A DNA stretch of 64,000 nt from Paenibacillus antibioticophila (GCF_000455265.1 NZ_HG005140.1:391852-455851); one strand, 5' to 3'. Numbered from the stretch's first letter, positions 53,118-62,961 are shown. Notes: generated from the letters alone by a model not told the origin. Translations and numbers: made by a program.

Positions 53118-53741
53118 TTAGTGAGAAGATGAGATTAACTCGCTGACCGTAATGAGCTCATATCCATCAGCGATCAGCTCAGGTACTAGAATAGAAACTG
53201 CCTTGATTGTCTGGGAACGGTCATCAAAGCCATCATGAAAGATCAAGATGCTCCCAGGCTTGACTTCACTTCTTGTCTTCTCCAGAATATGTTCCACACC
53301 CGGCATCTCCCAGTCGTTCGCCTCCGAATTCAGGGCGCCTATCATGTAATATTTCATATCCTCCGATACGCTGCCGACCATCTCGTTCTGGTCGAAATAG
53401 GGCGGACGAAAAACCTTGGGCTTCACGCCTGTCAACTGTTCAATCAGCACCTCGGTTTGAACAAGCTCTTCCTTCGCCTCCAGCTTCTGAAGTCCTGTCA
53501 ATGAAGGATGGCTGAAGGAATGGTTGCCGATCTCATGACCCTCTGCATGGACCGCCCGAACCACCTCGGGATACCGCTCCATTTGACTGCCGATCATGAA
53601 GAACGTTGCCTTTCCCTGCGCCTTTCGAAAGATCTCCGTCGCCTCGGGCGTATATACAGGATTCGGTCCATCATCAAAGGTGATAGCGACGGCCTTTCTT
53701 CTTGTAGGAACCTGATGGATCAGTGTATTATACGGCAACAT
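53118..53741 (-). CDS. Polysaccharide deacetylase (NodB domain)
   Basis: About 207 residues from ATG 53741 (nine bases behind GGAAGGG). The metal and catalytic motifs are TFDDGPNPVYT (Asp-Asp), HEIGNHSFSHPSL (two His), and RPPYFDQNE, then ILIFHDGFDD near the C-terminus. There is no signal peptide, unusual for peptidoglycan deacetylases, so the protein may act in the cytoplasm or leave by another route. It removes N- or O-acetyl groups from a glycan. It is 11 bases behind the MATE gene. Confidence 0.9.
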   Translation of the reverse strand: MLPYNTLIHQVPTRRKAVAITFDDGPNPVYTPEATEIFRKAQGKATFFMIGSQMERYPEVVRAVHAEGHEIGNHSFSHPSLTGLQKLEAKEELVQTEVLIEQLTGVKPKVFRPPYFDQNEMVGSVSEDMKYYMIGALNSEANDWEMPGVEHILEKTRSEVKPGSILIFHDGFDDRSQTIKAVSILVPELIADGYELITVSELISSSH

Positions 53742-53760
53742 GTTGAACATCCCTTCCGTT

Positions 53761-55149
53761 CTAGATCAACTTATGCTGATACCATTTGGTTCCGCGGTAA
53801 CGCCACATGAAGATGGCTCCGCGGACACCCCATTCGCAGTTCATAGCCAGCCAGACGCCTAATATGCCGAAGTTGAAGGTAATCCCCAGCAGATAACCAA
53901 GCACGACCCGGAACAACCACATGGTCAGCATGGAAGTGATCGAAGTGAACTTGGAATCGCCAGCCGCGCGAAGCGCCGAAGGGGCAATAAAGCTGATCGG
54001 CCAAAGGAACATCTGAACAATAGTATTGATCAGCAGGATGATGAAGATATCATGGACAATTTCTGTTGGCGGATCAAAAATACCGACAAGCGGATAAAAG
54101 AACGGCATAATCAAAATACCGATCAAGAACAAAGTGATGGAGCCAAGCACCAGAAATGACCTGATGAATTTTCGGGCATCCGCCACATTGCCTCTCCCGA
54201 TACATTGACCTACGACCGTAACAATCGTCAAGGACAGCGCACCCGCAGGAATTTGCAGCACCGCTGCCAGCGAGCCGGCTATGGCATTGGTGGCTATCGC
54301 ATACGTTCCCAGGCTGACAATGAACACCTGGGTCAGCAGCTTGCCGCCATTAAAGAACATTTGCTCGGCGGCGAATGGCACACCGATAAACATAATCTTG
54401 CGCAGCATGGACAACGGGAGGGTGAAGAGATCGCGGATGCCCAGATGCAGCGCCGCATCCAGCTTGAATATATAATACAGCGCACATATTGCTCCGGCAT
54501 AGCGGGCAATATTGACGGATAATGTCATCCCGAATACACCCATATCAAGTACATTGATAAACAATATGTTGAGCAAGACATACAAAAGATTCGTGATCAG
54601 CGATAATGCCAAGGAAGCTCTCGACTTGCCTATGCCTCGCAATGCACCGCACACAGCCTGCACAATGGCAATCCCCATGTATGACACACCGCTCCCGATC
54701 AGATACGTTCGCGCACTATGGAGCACGTCCGCATCCGCCCCTCCGAAGAGCAGACTGAGAATCGGGGTGTGAAACACAACCAGAAACATACCGATCACCA
54801 GCGCCGTGAGCGAGACTGCCGTAACACTGCCGGCGGCAGACTTAGACACCATCAGTTGGTTCCCGCTGCCTTTATATTGGGCTACTACCACGGTTCCCCC
54901 CGTCGCAATAGCCACAAAGACATTGATCAGGAACATATTGATCGAATCCACCATGTTCACCGCACTGACAGCCGCCACACCCGAGGAGCTGATCATCGCC
55001 GTGTTTACCAGGTTCAAGCCGACAATGAAGGCCTGGTCAATCAGGATCGGCAGGAACAAAGCAATGACCTGACGGTAGTCCATCGTCTCGCCCGACAGAT
55101 GCTTTTCGAGAAAATTACTGTATTTAGGGCTTAGTCTGAGCTGTTTCAT
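53761..55149 (-). CDS. MATE-family multidrug efflux protein
   Basis: A 462-residue membrane protein starting MKQLRLSPKYSNFLEKH; a longer reading to 55311 has no ribosome site. About 12 hydrophobic helices, each half starting with a family-like helix (MDYRQVIALFLPILIDQAFI; LPLSMLRKIMFIGVPFAAEQ). Conserved features include GSGNQLMVSKSAAGSV and GQCIGRGNVADARKF. It exchanges sodium or protons for cationic compounds. Convergent to nothing; cotranscription with the deacetylase is likely because of the short gap. Confidence 0.92.
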   Translation of the reverse strand: MKQLRLSPKYSNFLEKHLSGETMDYRQVIALFLPILIDQAFIVGLNLVNTAMISSSGVAAVSAVNMVDSINMFLINVFVAIATGGTVVVAQYKGSGNQLMVSKSAAGSVTAVSLTALVIGMFLVVFHTPILSLLFGGADADVLHSARTYLIGSGVSYMGIAIVQAVCGALRGIGKSRASLALSLITNLLYVLLNILFINVLDMGVFGMTLSVNIARYAGAICALYYIFKLDAALHLGIRDLFTLPLSMLRKIMFIGVPFAAEQMFFNGGKLLTQVFIVSLGTYAIATNAIAGSLAAVLQIPAGALSLTIVTVVGQCIGRGNVADARKFIRSFLVLGSITLFLIGILIMPFFYPLVGIFDPPTEIVHDIFIILLINTIVQMFLWPISFIAPSALRAAGDSKFTSITSMLTMWLFRVVLGYLLGITFNFGILGVWLAMNCEWGVRGAIFMWRYRGTKWYQHKLI

Positions 55150-55400
55150 AGAATCACATTCTTTTCTTATAAGATAATATAAATTGAAAAAACCCTTCCT
55201 GCGAAGAGCTTTCACGAAATATATATCGGTTTCTATCAACTTCAAAATGCTGGTAGAGGTCAGTTCGACGATACCACTCCAAATGCCTAATGTCAATGAA
55301 TCCGGATACATTCCGGCGCCTTCCCCTTGACATTTTCACTCCGACATATATAATGATACAGTTTTCACAAAGTAGACTGAATTCAGGAGGGTGCATCGTT

Positions 55401-56309
55401 ATGTGGTTTCTATTTGCGCTGCTTACCGCCTTCGCTTGGGGCGCGGCGGATTTATTTTATAAGAAAGGAAGTGATCCGGGGGACCGGTACAGTCATATCA
55501 AGATCGTTATTATGGTCGGTCTGGTGATGGGGATTCATGCTATCTCCTACATGCTTATTCAGGGAATCGCTTTTGATCCCATCGATATGCTTCGGTATTT
55601 GCCGGTGTCAGCGCTCTACATTCTATCTATGACCCTTGGCTATATCGGGTTGCGGTACATGGAGCTGTCCATTGCTTCTCCCGTACAGAACTCCTCCGGT
55701 GCAGTGACAACGATCCTGCTCTTTATTTTCTTCACCCATGTTCTAAGCGGCATCCAGGTAACGGGAATCATCCTTATTACGGGCGGTGTGGTGGCTATCG
55801 CAGTATTGGAGAAAAGACAGGAGCTTCGCATGCTCCGGGCGGATTCCGCCGTTCTGGACAAGAAATATCAAATCGGAGTCATGGCGATCCTGTTCCCGAT
55901 TCTTTACTGTATCATAGACGGGCTGGGCACCTTTGCCGATGGGATCTATCTCGATGAGCTCAGTCTGATCAGCGAGGATGCGGCGCTGCTTGCCTATGAA
56001 TTCACCTTTTTCCTCTGTGCGGTCATCGCCTTCATTTATTTAAAATGGATCAAGAAGCAGTCCTTCCATCTGTTCCGTGAGCGTGTAAAAGGGTATGCTG
56101 CCATCTTCGAGACAATCGGCCAGTTCTTCTATGTCTTTGCTATGGCCAATAACGCAATTATAGCGGCACCACTGATCGCTTCGTACAGCATCTTCTCCGT
56201 TATCCTGTCCCGACTCTTCCTGAAGGAGCGGCTCAGCAAGCTTCAGTACAGCGTCATCGTTGTCGTCATGCTCGGTATTGCGCTGCTCGGCATCGCCGAT
56301 GAATTGTAA
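55401..56309 (+). CDS. EamA/DMT-family transporter
   Basis: A 302-residue membrane protein; ATG 55401 is nine bases behind GGAGGG. About ten helices in two EamA halves (MWFLFALLTAFAWGAADLFY; APLIASYSIFSVILSRLFLK). The second half keeps the typical LIASYPIFSxxxSRxxLKERLS pattern. Family members export amino acids or small metabolites; substrate unknown. The stop codon overlaps the left terminal repeat of the element at 56306. Confidence 0.9.
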   Translation: MWFLFALLTAFAWGAADLFYKKGSDPGDRYSHIKIVIMVGLVMGIHAISYMLIQGIAFDPIDMLRYLPVSALYILSMTLGYIGLRYMELSIASPVQNSSGAVTTILLFIFFTHVLSGIQVTGIILITGGVVAIAVLEKRQELRMLRADSAVLDKKYQIGVMAILFPILYCIIDGLGTFADGIYLDELSLISEDAALLAYEFTFFLCAVIAFIYLKWIKKQSFHLFRERVKGYAAIFETIGQFFYVFAMANNAIIAAPLIASYSIFSVILSRLFLKERLSKLQYSVIVVVMLGIALLGIADEL

Positions 56310-56400
56310 GTTGAACTCATGATCATACATTGGAGGCAACGTGTAAAGTGTTCTTTTACACTTATGCCTATTCTATGTAGCCGCTTTAGTTCAACTTATA
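56306..56400. repeat. MITE-like element with AAGTTGAACT terminal repeats
   Basis: AAGTTGAACT (56308-56317) and AGTTCAACTT (56388-56397) are exact inverted repeats. Inside is a hairpin GGCAACGTGTAAA-GTG..TTTACACTTATGCC. The terminal repeats match those at 13608-13730, and the inner hairpin ends match those at 41372 and 42448. The left repeat supplies the TAA stop of the transporter gene. Confidence 0.75.
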
Positions 56401-56415
56401 TATTCATCTAAATAA

Positions 56416-56463
56416 AATGAAAGAACGACCATTCAGGATATCCCGAGAGGCCGTTCTTTCATT
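56416..56463. terminator. Terminator between EamA and DUF378 genes
   Basis: AATGAAAGAACG (56416-56427) and CGTTCTTTCATT (56452-56463) form a 12-bp stem between two convergent genes; T- and A-rich flanks fit bidirectional use. Confidence 0.75.
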
Positions 56464-56489
56464 CATACCCGATATTAAGATCTTAAGCC

Positions 56490-56702
56490 TTAGCGGGCTC
56501 GCTCCTCTTCGTTCACGTCGCCGTAGAACTTGAGCGAATAAAGCGCGCATAGTCCGACGATAACGTAGACAATTCGGGATAGCATGGCGCTCTGTCCACC
56601 AAAGATGGCTGCCACCAGATCATACTGAAACAGACCAACCAGAAGCCAGTTCAGCCCTCCCACAATCAAAAGCGTAAGCGCGATATTGTTCATTGTTCTC
56701 AT
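56490..56702 (-). CDS. DUF378 small membrane protein
   Basis: A 70-residue membrane protein of the DUF378 (YuzA) family: NIALTLLIVGGLNWLLVGLF, then DLVAAIFGG and IVYVIVGLCALYSL, two membrane helices with the conserved GGLNW. ATG nine bases behind GAGGAG. It is widespread in Firmicutes; role not known. Confidence 0.88.
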   Translation of the reverse strand: MRTMNNIALTLLIVGGLNWLLVGLFQYDLVAAIFGGQSAMLSRIVYVIVGLCALYSLKFYGDVNEEERAR

Positions 56703-56784
56703 GTCTGCCCACTCCTCGCAATGGTGTTCATTAAGAAAATGCCCAGGAGTGGACAGATTTATTCAAACCTTCAAATGATTGTCA

Positions 56785-56967
56785 TTAACGTTTCTTCCTC
56801 TGCCGTGAGAACACCCAGAGAGCGGCTAATACCATGGCCATTGTCCCCAGACTGCTTGCCGAATCCTGATTCATTCCAAACAGCATGCATATGGATGTAA
56901 CCGCAAAATTCGTCAAGACTGCAATCGCAATCAACATCAATGGGCGTGTAAAATTGTATCCCCTCAT
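56785..56967 (-). CDS. Small membrane protein of unknown function
   Basis: A 60-residue protein with two hydrophobic stretches (RPLMLIAIAVLTNFAVTSIC; LGTMAMVLAALWVFSRQ) and a basic C-terminal end (RQRKKR) that should face the cytoplasm. AGGAGAG is nine bases before the ATG. It may share a transcript with the DUF378 gene 80 bases downstream. Not recognised. Confidence 0.65.
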   Translation of the reverse strand: MRGYNFTRPLMLIAIAVLTNFAVTSICMLFGMNQDSASSLGTMAMVLAALWVFSRQRKKR

Positions 56968-57035
56968 GCTCCCCTACTCTCCTGACTCAATAATGTCCTT
57001 TGATAAGTAACATTATATCAGTTCCCGGGCCTCTT

Positions 57036-59816
57036 TTAAAATGTACGTTTGAACTCAATCCAATCTAACTGAATACCTGGCTTGGTATGATCAAACGTCA
57101 TCTCGTATCCGCCGGCTTCCAGCTCTACCTTCACCAGCTTCTGCTTGATCCATCGCCCATCCGTGCCGTTCGTCTGAATCGTCGTAACCACCTGGTTATT
57201 CAGAATCAGGTTGCATGCGCTTTGCGCCAGGTTATTGTCCGGGGACATGATATTGACAATGATCCGGTATTGCCCGGCCTCCGCCACCTGGAACAAGGTC
57301 GGCTCCTTCGCCGATGGATGGAGCCGTCCCTCTTCGGAAAGCTCCTGTGCAGCAGCAAGGTGCTTAGCGGCAATCGCGTTAACCTTCTCTTCTATAATCT
57401 GCTCTCTTGAGAATACCGGGGCATGCATCAAGAAGTTGCAAATGGTCATAGCGCTTCGTTGCAATTCCCCGACGGTTAAAGTCCCATTTTCCAGCGATTC
57501 CAAGGTATTGTCATCCAGCGAGTTAATCTCCGCGCCGTAGTTGTTCACAACCATGTACAGATCGTTCTGAGCCCGAACCATCCAGTTCGTGTATTTATTG
57601 CTTGGAGCGCCGCCGAAGGCGACATCATTCATGAGGGCCCACCAGTCCGTCATCACAATTCCTGTGTAGCCCCACTCTCCGCGCAGGATCGTCGTATTCA
57701 GGTCATAGTTCGATGCTGCCCAATGACCGTTGATCGGATTGTAGGAGGTCATAATCGAATTGGCTCCCGCCTCCTTCACCGCTATCTCGAAGCCCTTGAG
57801 ATAGATCTCGCGCAGTGCTCGCTCGGAGACGACCGCATTGACTTTTGTCCGGTACTTCTCCTGGTTGTTGCACGCGAAATGCTTCAATGTAGCATTGGAG
57901 CCGCCCTGCTTGATTCCGCGCGTACATGCCGCGGCGAATTCTCCCGTAATCAAAGGATCCTCCGAGAAATATTCGAAGTTCCGGCCGTTCAGCGGGCTGC
58001 GGCGAATATTAAGTCCCGGTCCGAGCAGCGCGTCAATCTCATTTCTCAGCAGCTCTTGGCCTTCCATAACGTACAACTCTTCTACAAGCTCGACATTCCA
58101 GGTAGCCGCAAGCAGGGTGCCGATCGCAACCTGGGTTGCCTTCAGGCCGCTGTCCATCCGAATGCCGGACGGTCCGTCAGCGGTGCATCCTACAGGAATG
58201 CCATAGCTCAGCAGCGAATCGCTTACACCGCCGAATGCCGAAGCTGTTCCCGGCGTAACCAGCGGACTGCTCATGCCCTCGCCGCGAACAATCGCTGCCA
58301 GATCCTGGTTGCTGAGCTGTGCAATGAAGGTCTCCATGCTTACCTTGCCTTCATGAACATCCTTTAGCTTATAGCCTTGATCTCCTGTCTGCTCCAGACT
58401 CTTCGGAAGATTGCGCTCGATACGCTCCTCCATCGAGACGGTTCTAACCGGAACCGCCGAATAATCCGCCTCATAGGTTCCATCCGGTCTCCGCGCGCCC
58501 GGCTTCAATCGGGAGAAGCCCTCTACCGGTGCCATTGCCTCTTGAAGCTGCTGGACAACCTGAAGCGAGTTGACCGAATATCCGCCCTGACCGTCAATGG
58601 CCGCCACAACTGTATTTTTCACGCTCGTCCCTACATGCATAACATAAGTCCCCGCTTCAAGCACATAAGCCGAACGGTATCCCGTCATGCCGGCATCATC
58701 ATAAGAGGCCATACGACGAGCCGGGAAGCTCAATGTTAAGCGCTGGGATTCTCCCGGCTGCAGGACACGTGTCTTGGCGAACGCCGCAAGAGCTCTTGCA
58801 GGCTGGCCCAGCTTGCCCTGAGGGGCTTCATAATAGAGCTGGACGACCTCTTTACCTGCATAGACATTCCCTGTATTCGTAACCGTCACATCAACCTCGA
58901 TGACATCTCCATCCGATTTGTTGATGGTTCTTCCTTCTTCTGCCTGATAAGCAAATGTCGTGTAAGATAGCCCAAAGCCAAATTCATACTGCACCTTCTC
59001 CGGACAGAATGTCTCAAAATATCGATACCCGACATAAATATCCTCTTCATAGATGCTCTTCAGCTCATCGCCGTAATTTTTGGTGGACGGATAGTCCTCG
59101 ATCCGGTAAGCGATGGTATCGGTGAGCTTGCCGCTAGGCGACACTTCGCCTGTGAGCACGTCAGCAATTGCATTGCCTCCCTCCATGCCCCCTTGCCATG
59201 CATAAATCACACTGGCAATCGGATAAGTATAGCGGCTATCGTCCAGCCAGCCCATATCAATAATATTGGACACATTGAGCACTACAATGGTCTGGTCAAA
59301 ATGATGCGTTACCTTGTACAGCATATCCTTCTCATCATCTGTCAGCAGATAGCTCCCCGGTGCATTGGCATTATCCTGATCCTCGCCTGCGGTGCGGCCG
59401 ATCACCACAACAGCCTTCGAGGATTTGCTTCTTGCCGAGGCCACCAGCTCATCACTCAGCGGCATTTCCTTCTGATGCCACGGTTCAGCGGCCCAACCGC
59501 CGCCCCCGTTGTCAAAGGGATTCTGCTCAATCCATTGTTCATATACGCCCGCCAAATCCTCATTCAACCGAATTCCGCTCTTGCCGCGCAGTCCATTCAA
59601 CAGATTTGTCGTATGCGTTACATTCACGCTTCCGCCGGAACCGGTTCCGCTGCGGTAATAATTGATCTGGGTTCTTCCGAATACCGATACGGTATCCTGC
59701 GGAAGTAAAGGAAGGGCTTGCAAATCATTTTTTAACAACACCGCCCCTTCTGCGGCAACAGTTCTGCTGAACTCGGCGAAACCTTCTAGCGGGACTCCCA
59801 ATTTCTTTGTTGTCAA
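57036..59816 (-). CDS. GH3 beta-glucosidase with inverted domain order
   Basis: A 926-residue enzyme without signal peptide; TTG 59816 is six bases behind AAGGAGAG. The GH3 C-terminal sandwich comes first (SRTVAAEGAVLLKNDLQALP), then a fibronectin-like domain (EVVQLYYEAPQGKLGQPARA), then the catalytic (GH3-N) barrel: CTADGPSGIRM, LKHFACNNQE, nucleophile Asp in GIVMTDWWA, around residue 715. A CBM-like sandwich ends the protein (ILNNQVVTTIQTNGTDG). The swapped order is known from a few rumen and Paenibacillus glucosidases. It probably cleaves cello- or related oligosaccharides taken up by the cell. Confidence 0.92.
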   Translation of the reverse strand: MTTKKLGVPLEGFAEFSRTVAAEGAVLLKNDLQALPLLPQDTVSVFGRTQINYYRSGTGSGGSVNVTHTTNLLNGLRGKSGIRLNEDLAGVYEQWIEQNPFDNGGGGWAAEPWHQKEMPLSDELVASARSKSSKAVVVIGRTAGEDQDNANAPGSYLLTDDEKDMLYKVTHHFDQTIVVLNVSNIIDMGWLDDSRYTYPIASVIYAWQGGMEGGNAIADVLTGEVSPSGKLTDTIAYRIEDYPSTKNYGDELKSIYEEDIYVGYRYFETFCPEKVQYEFGFGLSYTTFAYQAEEGRTINKSDGDVIEVDVTVTNTGNVYAGKEVVQLYYEAPQGKLGQPARALAAFAKTRVLQPGESQRLTLSFPARRMASYDDAGMTGYRSAYVLEAGTYVMHVGTSVKNTVVAAIDGQGGYSVNSLQVVQQLQEAMAPVEGFSRLKPGARRPDGTYEADYSAVPVRTVSMEERIERNLPKSLEQTGDQGYKLKDVHEGKVSMETFIAQLSNQDLAAIVRGEGMSSPLVTPGTASAFGGVSDSLLSYGIPVGCTADGPSGIRMDSGLKATQVAIGTLLAATWNVELVEELYVMEGQELLRNEIDALLGPGLNIRRSPLNGRNFEYFSEDPLITGEFAAACTRGIKQGGSNATLKHFACNNQEKYRTKVNAVVSERALREIYLKGFEIAVKEAGANSIMTSYNPINGHWAASNYDLNTTILRGEWGYTGIVMTDWWALMNDVAFGGAPSNKYTNWMVRAQNDLYMVVNNYGAEINSLDDNTLESLENGTLTVGELQRSAMTICNFLMHAPVFSREQIIEEKVNAIAAKHLAAAQELSEEGRLHPSAKEPTLFQVAEAGQYRIIVNIMSPDNNLAQSACNLILNNQVVTTIQTNGTDGRWIKQKLVKVELEAGGYEMTFDHTKPGIQLDWIEFKRTF

Positions 59817-59842
59817 AGTATTCTCTCCTTAATACGTTGTTT

Positions 59843-59858
59843 ATAAAAACGTTTTTAT
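59843..59858. promoter_or_regulatory. Palindromic operator upstream of GH3 gene
   Basis: ATAAAAACGTTTTTAT is a perfect 16-bp palindrome with the ACGT centre typical of cre or LacI-family operators. It lies 27 bases before the TTG start, near the ribosome site. It could be bound by CcpA or a local LacI-type repressor. Confidence 0.6.
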
Positions 59859-59926
59859 TCTCTTTACTCTATAAGTTACCTTATCTTTTTGAAAAATACC
59901 ATTGTTTTCGTAAACATATACAATCA

Positions 59927-60967
59927 TTAGGGGCGAGGTACTGTCTGCCACCCCCCAGCGTTGCGCTCTACCAATTCCGTCAGGAAGCCCAGCCATTCCG
60001 GCTGATCATTCAGGCAAGGGGCATACTGAAAACGCTCAGCCTGTCCGCCAGAAGCTTGAAAATGCTCACGGCCTTCAATATTCAGCTCATGCAAGGTCTC
60101 CAGACAATCGGTGACAAGGCCCGGCGAAAAGACCATAGGACTGGAAATCCCGCGGTCATGCAAGCCCTTGAGAGTCTCCTCGGTAGAGGGACCTACCCAT
60201 TCCTCCGGACCAAAACGGGATTGGAAGGATATCTGCCATTTTCCGTCTTCCCATCCCATGGCTTCGGCTAATAGCCGACCTGTCTCCATGCACTGCTGAG
60301 GATAAGGGTCACCTGTATCGGCATACCGCTTGGGAATGCCATGAAAGGTAAGCACTGTATAATCCGGACGGCTCTCTTGCCCTTGACGGTGCAAAATTCG
60401 CTGCAAATGAGCCTTCATAGCGTCAATATACCCCGGATCGTCGTAATAAGGCTCGACAAAGCGCAGCGCGGGAATAAAGCGCTTGGCTGCTTTCTCGCCA
60501 AAGCTCTTGCGTCCCAGTGCCGCAAAGCAGGTCTGGTCATACACCGACGCCGTCGTTGTTGAGGAGTATTGCGGGAACATCGGCACGATCAGAATACGGC
60601 TGATTCCTGATTTCTCCAATGACTCTATAGCCTTCTCAATACTGTGATCACTATATGCAAGGCCTAATTCGACCTGATAGTCCGATCCCAGCTTGGCCTG
60701 CAATGCGGTTTGCTGCCGGAGCGAATAGACCCATAAAGGCGAGCCTTCTTCAGTCCAGATTTGACGGTACAGGCTTGCTGATTTCTTGGGGCGTGTACGC
60801 AAAATAATTCCTCTTAGCACGGGCTGCCACAGTAAAGGATGCGTGTCTACGATCCTCCGATCGGAGAGAAACCGCCGCAAATACGGACGCACCGAGCGGG
60901 CTTCGGGAGCCGAGGGTGTTCCGATTTGAGCCAGGATCACACCGATCCGAGCGTGCTTCATCAACAT
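59927..60967 (-). CDS. hemH: Ferrochelatase
   Basis: A 346-residue enzyme inserting iron into porphyrin (in Firmicutes, coproporphyrin III). ATG 60967 is six bases behind GGAGG. N-terminal RIGVILAQIGTPSAPEARSV, RYFRRFLSDRRIVD-like segment, LYRQIWTEEGSPL, PMFPQYSSTTT, catalytic His in LTFHGIPKRYADTGDPY (around residue 195), and the Glu in ETLHELNIEGREHF. No hemE or hemY gene is next to it in the window. It is divergent from the ABC exporter, 230 bases apart. Confidence 0.93.
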   Translation of the reverse strand: MLMKHARIGVILAQIGTPSAPEARSVRPYLRRFLSDRRIVDTHPLLWQPVLRGIILRTRPKKSASLYRQIWTEEGSPLWVYSLRQQTALQAKLGSDYQVELGLAYSDHSIEKAIESLEKSGISRILIVPMFPQYSSTTTASVYDQTCFAALGRKSFGEKAAKRFIPALRFVEPYYDDPGYIDAMKAHLQRILHRQGQESRPDYTVLTFHGIPKRYADTGDPYPQQCMETGRLLAEAMGWEDGKWQISFQSRFGPEEWVGPSTEETLKGLHDRGISSPMVFSPGLVTDCLETLHELNIEGREHFQASGGQAERFQYAPCLNDQPEWLGFLTELVERNAGGWQTVPRP

Positions 60968-61206
60968 TTCCATCCTCCATTCACAGCTTCACATCTGATG
61001 TATGAGCTATAGTATTGACTATATTATAATTCTTCGCTATCATTCTTCTCTCTTTTTCTTGCACAAATTTGAGGCATTTTCCCTGAATAGTAACCCGTTA
61101 AACTGAAGCCTGCCTTTTTCTCCCATGGTATACTTATACATGACCGATGTTGGCCGAAGCAAAAAGTCATCTTTTGATCACGATGCACTATATAAGGAGA
61201 GGACAG

Positions 61207-62961
61207 GTGTCTGTGCGTGGAAAAACATTACTGTTGAATCACATGAAGGCCCATTTCTTGTTCTACCTGGCTGCGGTGTTATCTCTGATTGCCGCAAATG
61301 TTACGTTTGCCTACTTCCCGAAGGTGTTGGGTGATTTCACCGACCATCTGCAAAGCGGGGAGCTGACCCGACCCGATGTTGGGTATTATGCGATACTTCT
61401 GGTCGGGATCGCGATTGTATACGGACTATGCTTCGGCATTGGACAGTATATCAATCACCGATTGGGGCGAATCTTCGAGTTCCGGGCAAGACAAGAGCTC
61501 TTCCATCATTTTACTCAATTAAGCGAGTCTTACTACTCCCGAAACGGAATTGGCAAGCTGCTCAGCTATGTCATGAACGACGTGACCGGTGTGCGGGAGT
61601 CGATTGCCAACGGGCTGAATCAGATGACCAATGCATCCGTGCTGATCATCTCCGTCATTGTCATGATGGCTGCGAGTGATATTCCGGCACTGCTCATTCT
61701 GGTCTGTGTGCTGCCGCTGCTCGCGATCCCCTTTCTGGTCATCGGCTTCGGACCGAAAATCCGCGACCGTTCCCGCCGGGTTCAGGAGGCATTGGCTTCG
61801 ATGACAGAATCAGCTGAGGAACAATTTGAAGGCGTAAAGGTGACCAAGAGCTTCGCTGCGGAAAATATAGCTCGCGACCGCTTCGGGGCTTCTGTGGATC
61901 ACATCCTGCAGCGTCAGCTCTCCCTGGTTAAGATCACCTCCATGTTCCAGGCGATTCTTCCCTTTACAGGGGCTGTCTCGATGGCTGTTGCAATCGCTTA
62001 CGGCGGACTTCTGGTCACCCGCGGGCAGTTGTCGCTGGGTCTCTTCGTGGCCTTAACCTTGTACCTTCGCATGATTATGAATCCGCTGCGACTCATCGGG
62101 AACGTCATTAATACCATGCAGCGATCCCGGGCATCCCTGGACAGATTAAACCGGCTGCTCGCGGTAGAGCCGGAAATTAAGGAGGGCGATGACACTCTCC
62201 CGCCGTCCGAGCAGCACCTTGGCATCGATATACACCATTTGACCTTCGCCTATCCTGATGCCGGGGAAGCGAGTCTGGATGATATCAGCTTCTCGCTCAA
62301 GCCCGGCGAGACCCTGGGAATTGTGGGACGCACCGGGAGCGGCAAGACGACCCTGGTTAAGCTGCTGCTGCGTCTATATGATGCACCTCGCGGAACCATC
62401 TATATCGGAGGCCGGGATATTCGGGATCTGTCTCTCAGCAGTCTGCGCACGCAGATTGCGTATGTTCCCCAGGATGGCTTCCTGTTCAGCACCACCATCC
62501 GCGATAATATCGCTTTTTTCAACCGGGACGCAGAGCTGCATGAGGTCGAGGAGGCTTCAAGGCTGGCGGAGCTGCACGAAAGTATCGCCGGGTTCTCCGA
62601 TCAATTCGATACGAAGCTTGGCGAACGGGGGCTTACCCTCTCCGGCGGGCAGCGCCAGAGAACCAGTCTGGCCCGGGGGCTTATCAAATCGGCGCCGATC
62701 CTGCTGCTGGACGACAGTGTGAGCGCCGTGGATGCCGTAACGGAGACAAAGATTCTGGCGAATCTACGGAAGTCTAGACAAGGAAAGACGACGATTATTA
62801 TCGCCCATCGGATCAGTGCCGTTAAGCACGCCGATCATATCCTTGTGCTGGAGGACGGCAAGCTGTCCGAGCAGGGAACTCACAAGGAACTGCTTCGCCT
62901 CCAGGGTCTGTATGCTTCCCTGCATAAGATTCAGGAAGGAGAGGGTAACCATGCCGGCTGA
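61207..62961 (+). CDS. ABC exporter half, BmrC/YheI-like
   Basis: A 584-residue fused membrane/ATPase protein; GTG 61207 is seven bases behind AAGGAG (in-frame codons up to 61147 lack a ribosome site). Six membrane helices precede the ATPase with Walker A GRTGSGKTTLVKLL (around residue 380), LSGGQRQR and Walker B ILLLDDSVSAVD. The residue after Walker B is Asp rather than the catalytic Glu, as in the degenerate site of heterodimeric exporters such as BmrCD. Its partner gene overlaps by 11 bases. It would pump drugs or lipids. Confidence 0.93.
   Translation: MSVRGKTLLLNHMKAHFLFYLAAVLSLIAANVTFAYFPKVLGDFTDHLQSGELTRPDVGYYAILLVGIAIVYGLCFGIGQYINHRLGRIFEFRARQELFHHFTQLSESYYSRNGIGKLLSYVMNDVTGVRESIANGLNQMTNASVLIISVIVMMAASDIPALLILVCVLPLLAIPFLVIGFGPKIRDRSRRVQEALASMTESAEEQFEGVKVTKSFAAENIARDRFGASVDHILQRQLSLVKITSMFQAILPFTGAVSMAVAIAYGGLLVTRGQLSLGLFVALTLYLRMIMNPLRLIGNVINTMQRSRASLDRLNRLLAVEPEIKEGDDTLPPSEQHLGIDIHHLTFAYPDAGEASLDDISFSLKPGETLGIVGRTGSGKTTLVKLLLRLYDAPRGTIYIGGRDIRDLSLSSLRTQIAYVPQDGFLFSTTIRDNIAFFNRDAELHEVEEASRLAELHESIAGFSDQFDTKLGERGLTLSGGQRQRTSLARGLIKSAPILLLDDSVSAVDAVTETKILANLRKSRQGKTTIIIAHRISAVKHADHILVLEDGKLSEQGTHKELLRLQGLYASLHKIQEGEGNHAG

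Noticed and set aside
61125..61334. Possible leader peptide before the ABC exporter, as bmrB is before bmrCD
   Set aside because: The only frame starts within a promoter-like TATACT region and runs far into the exporter gene; no attenuator hairpin could be seen.
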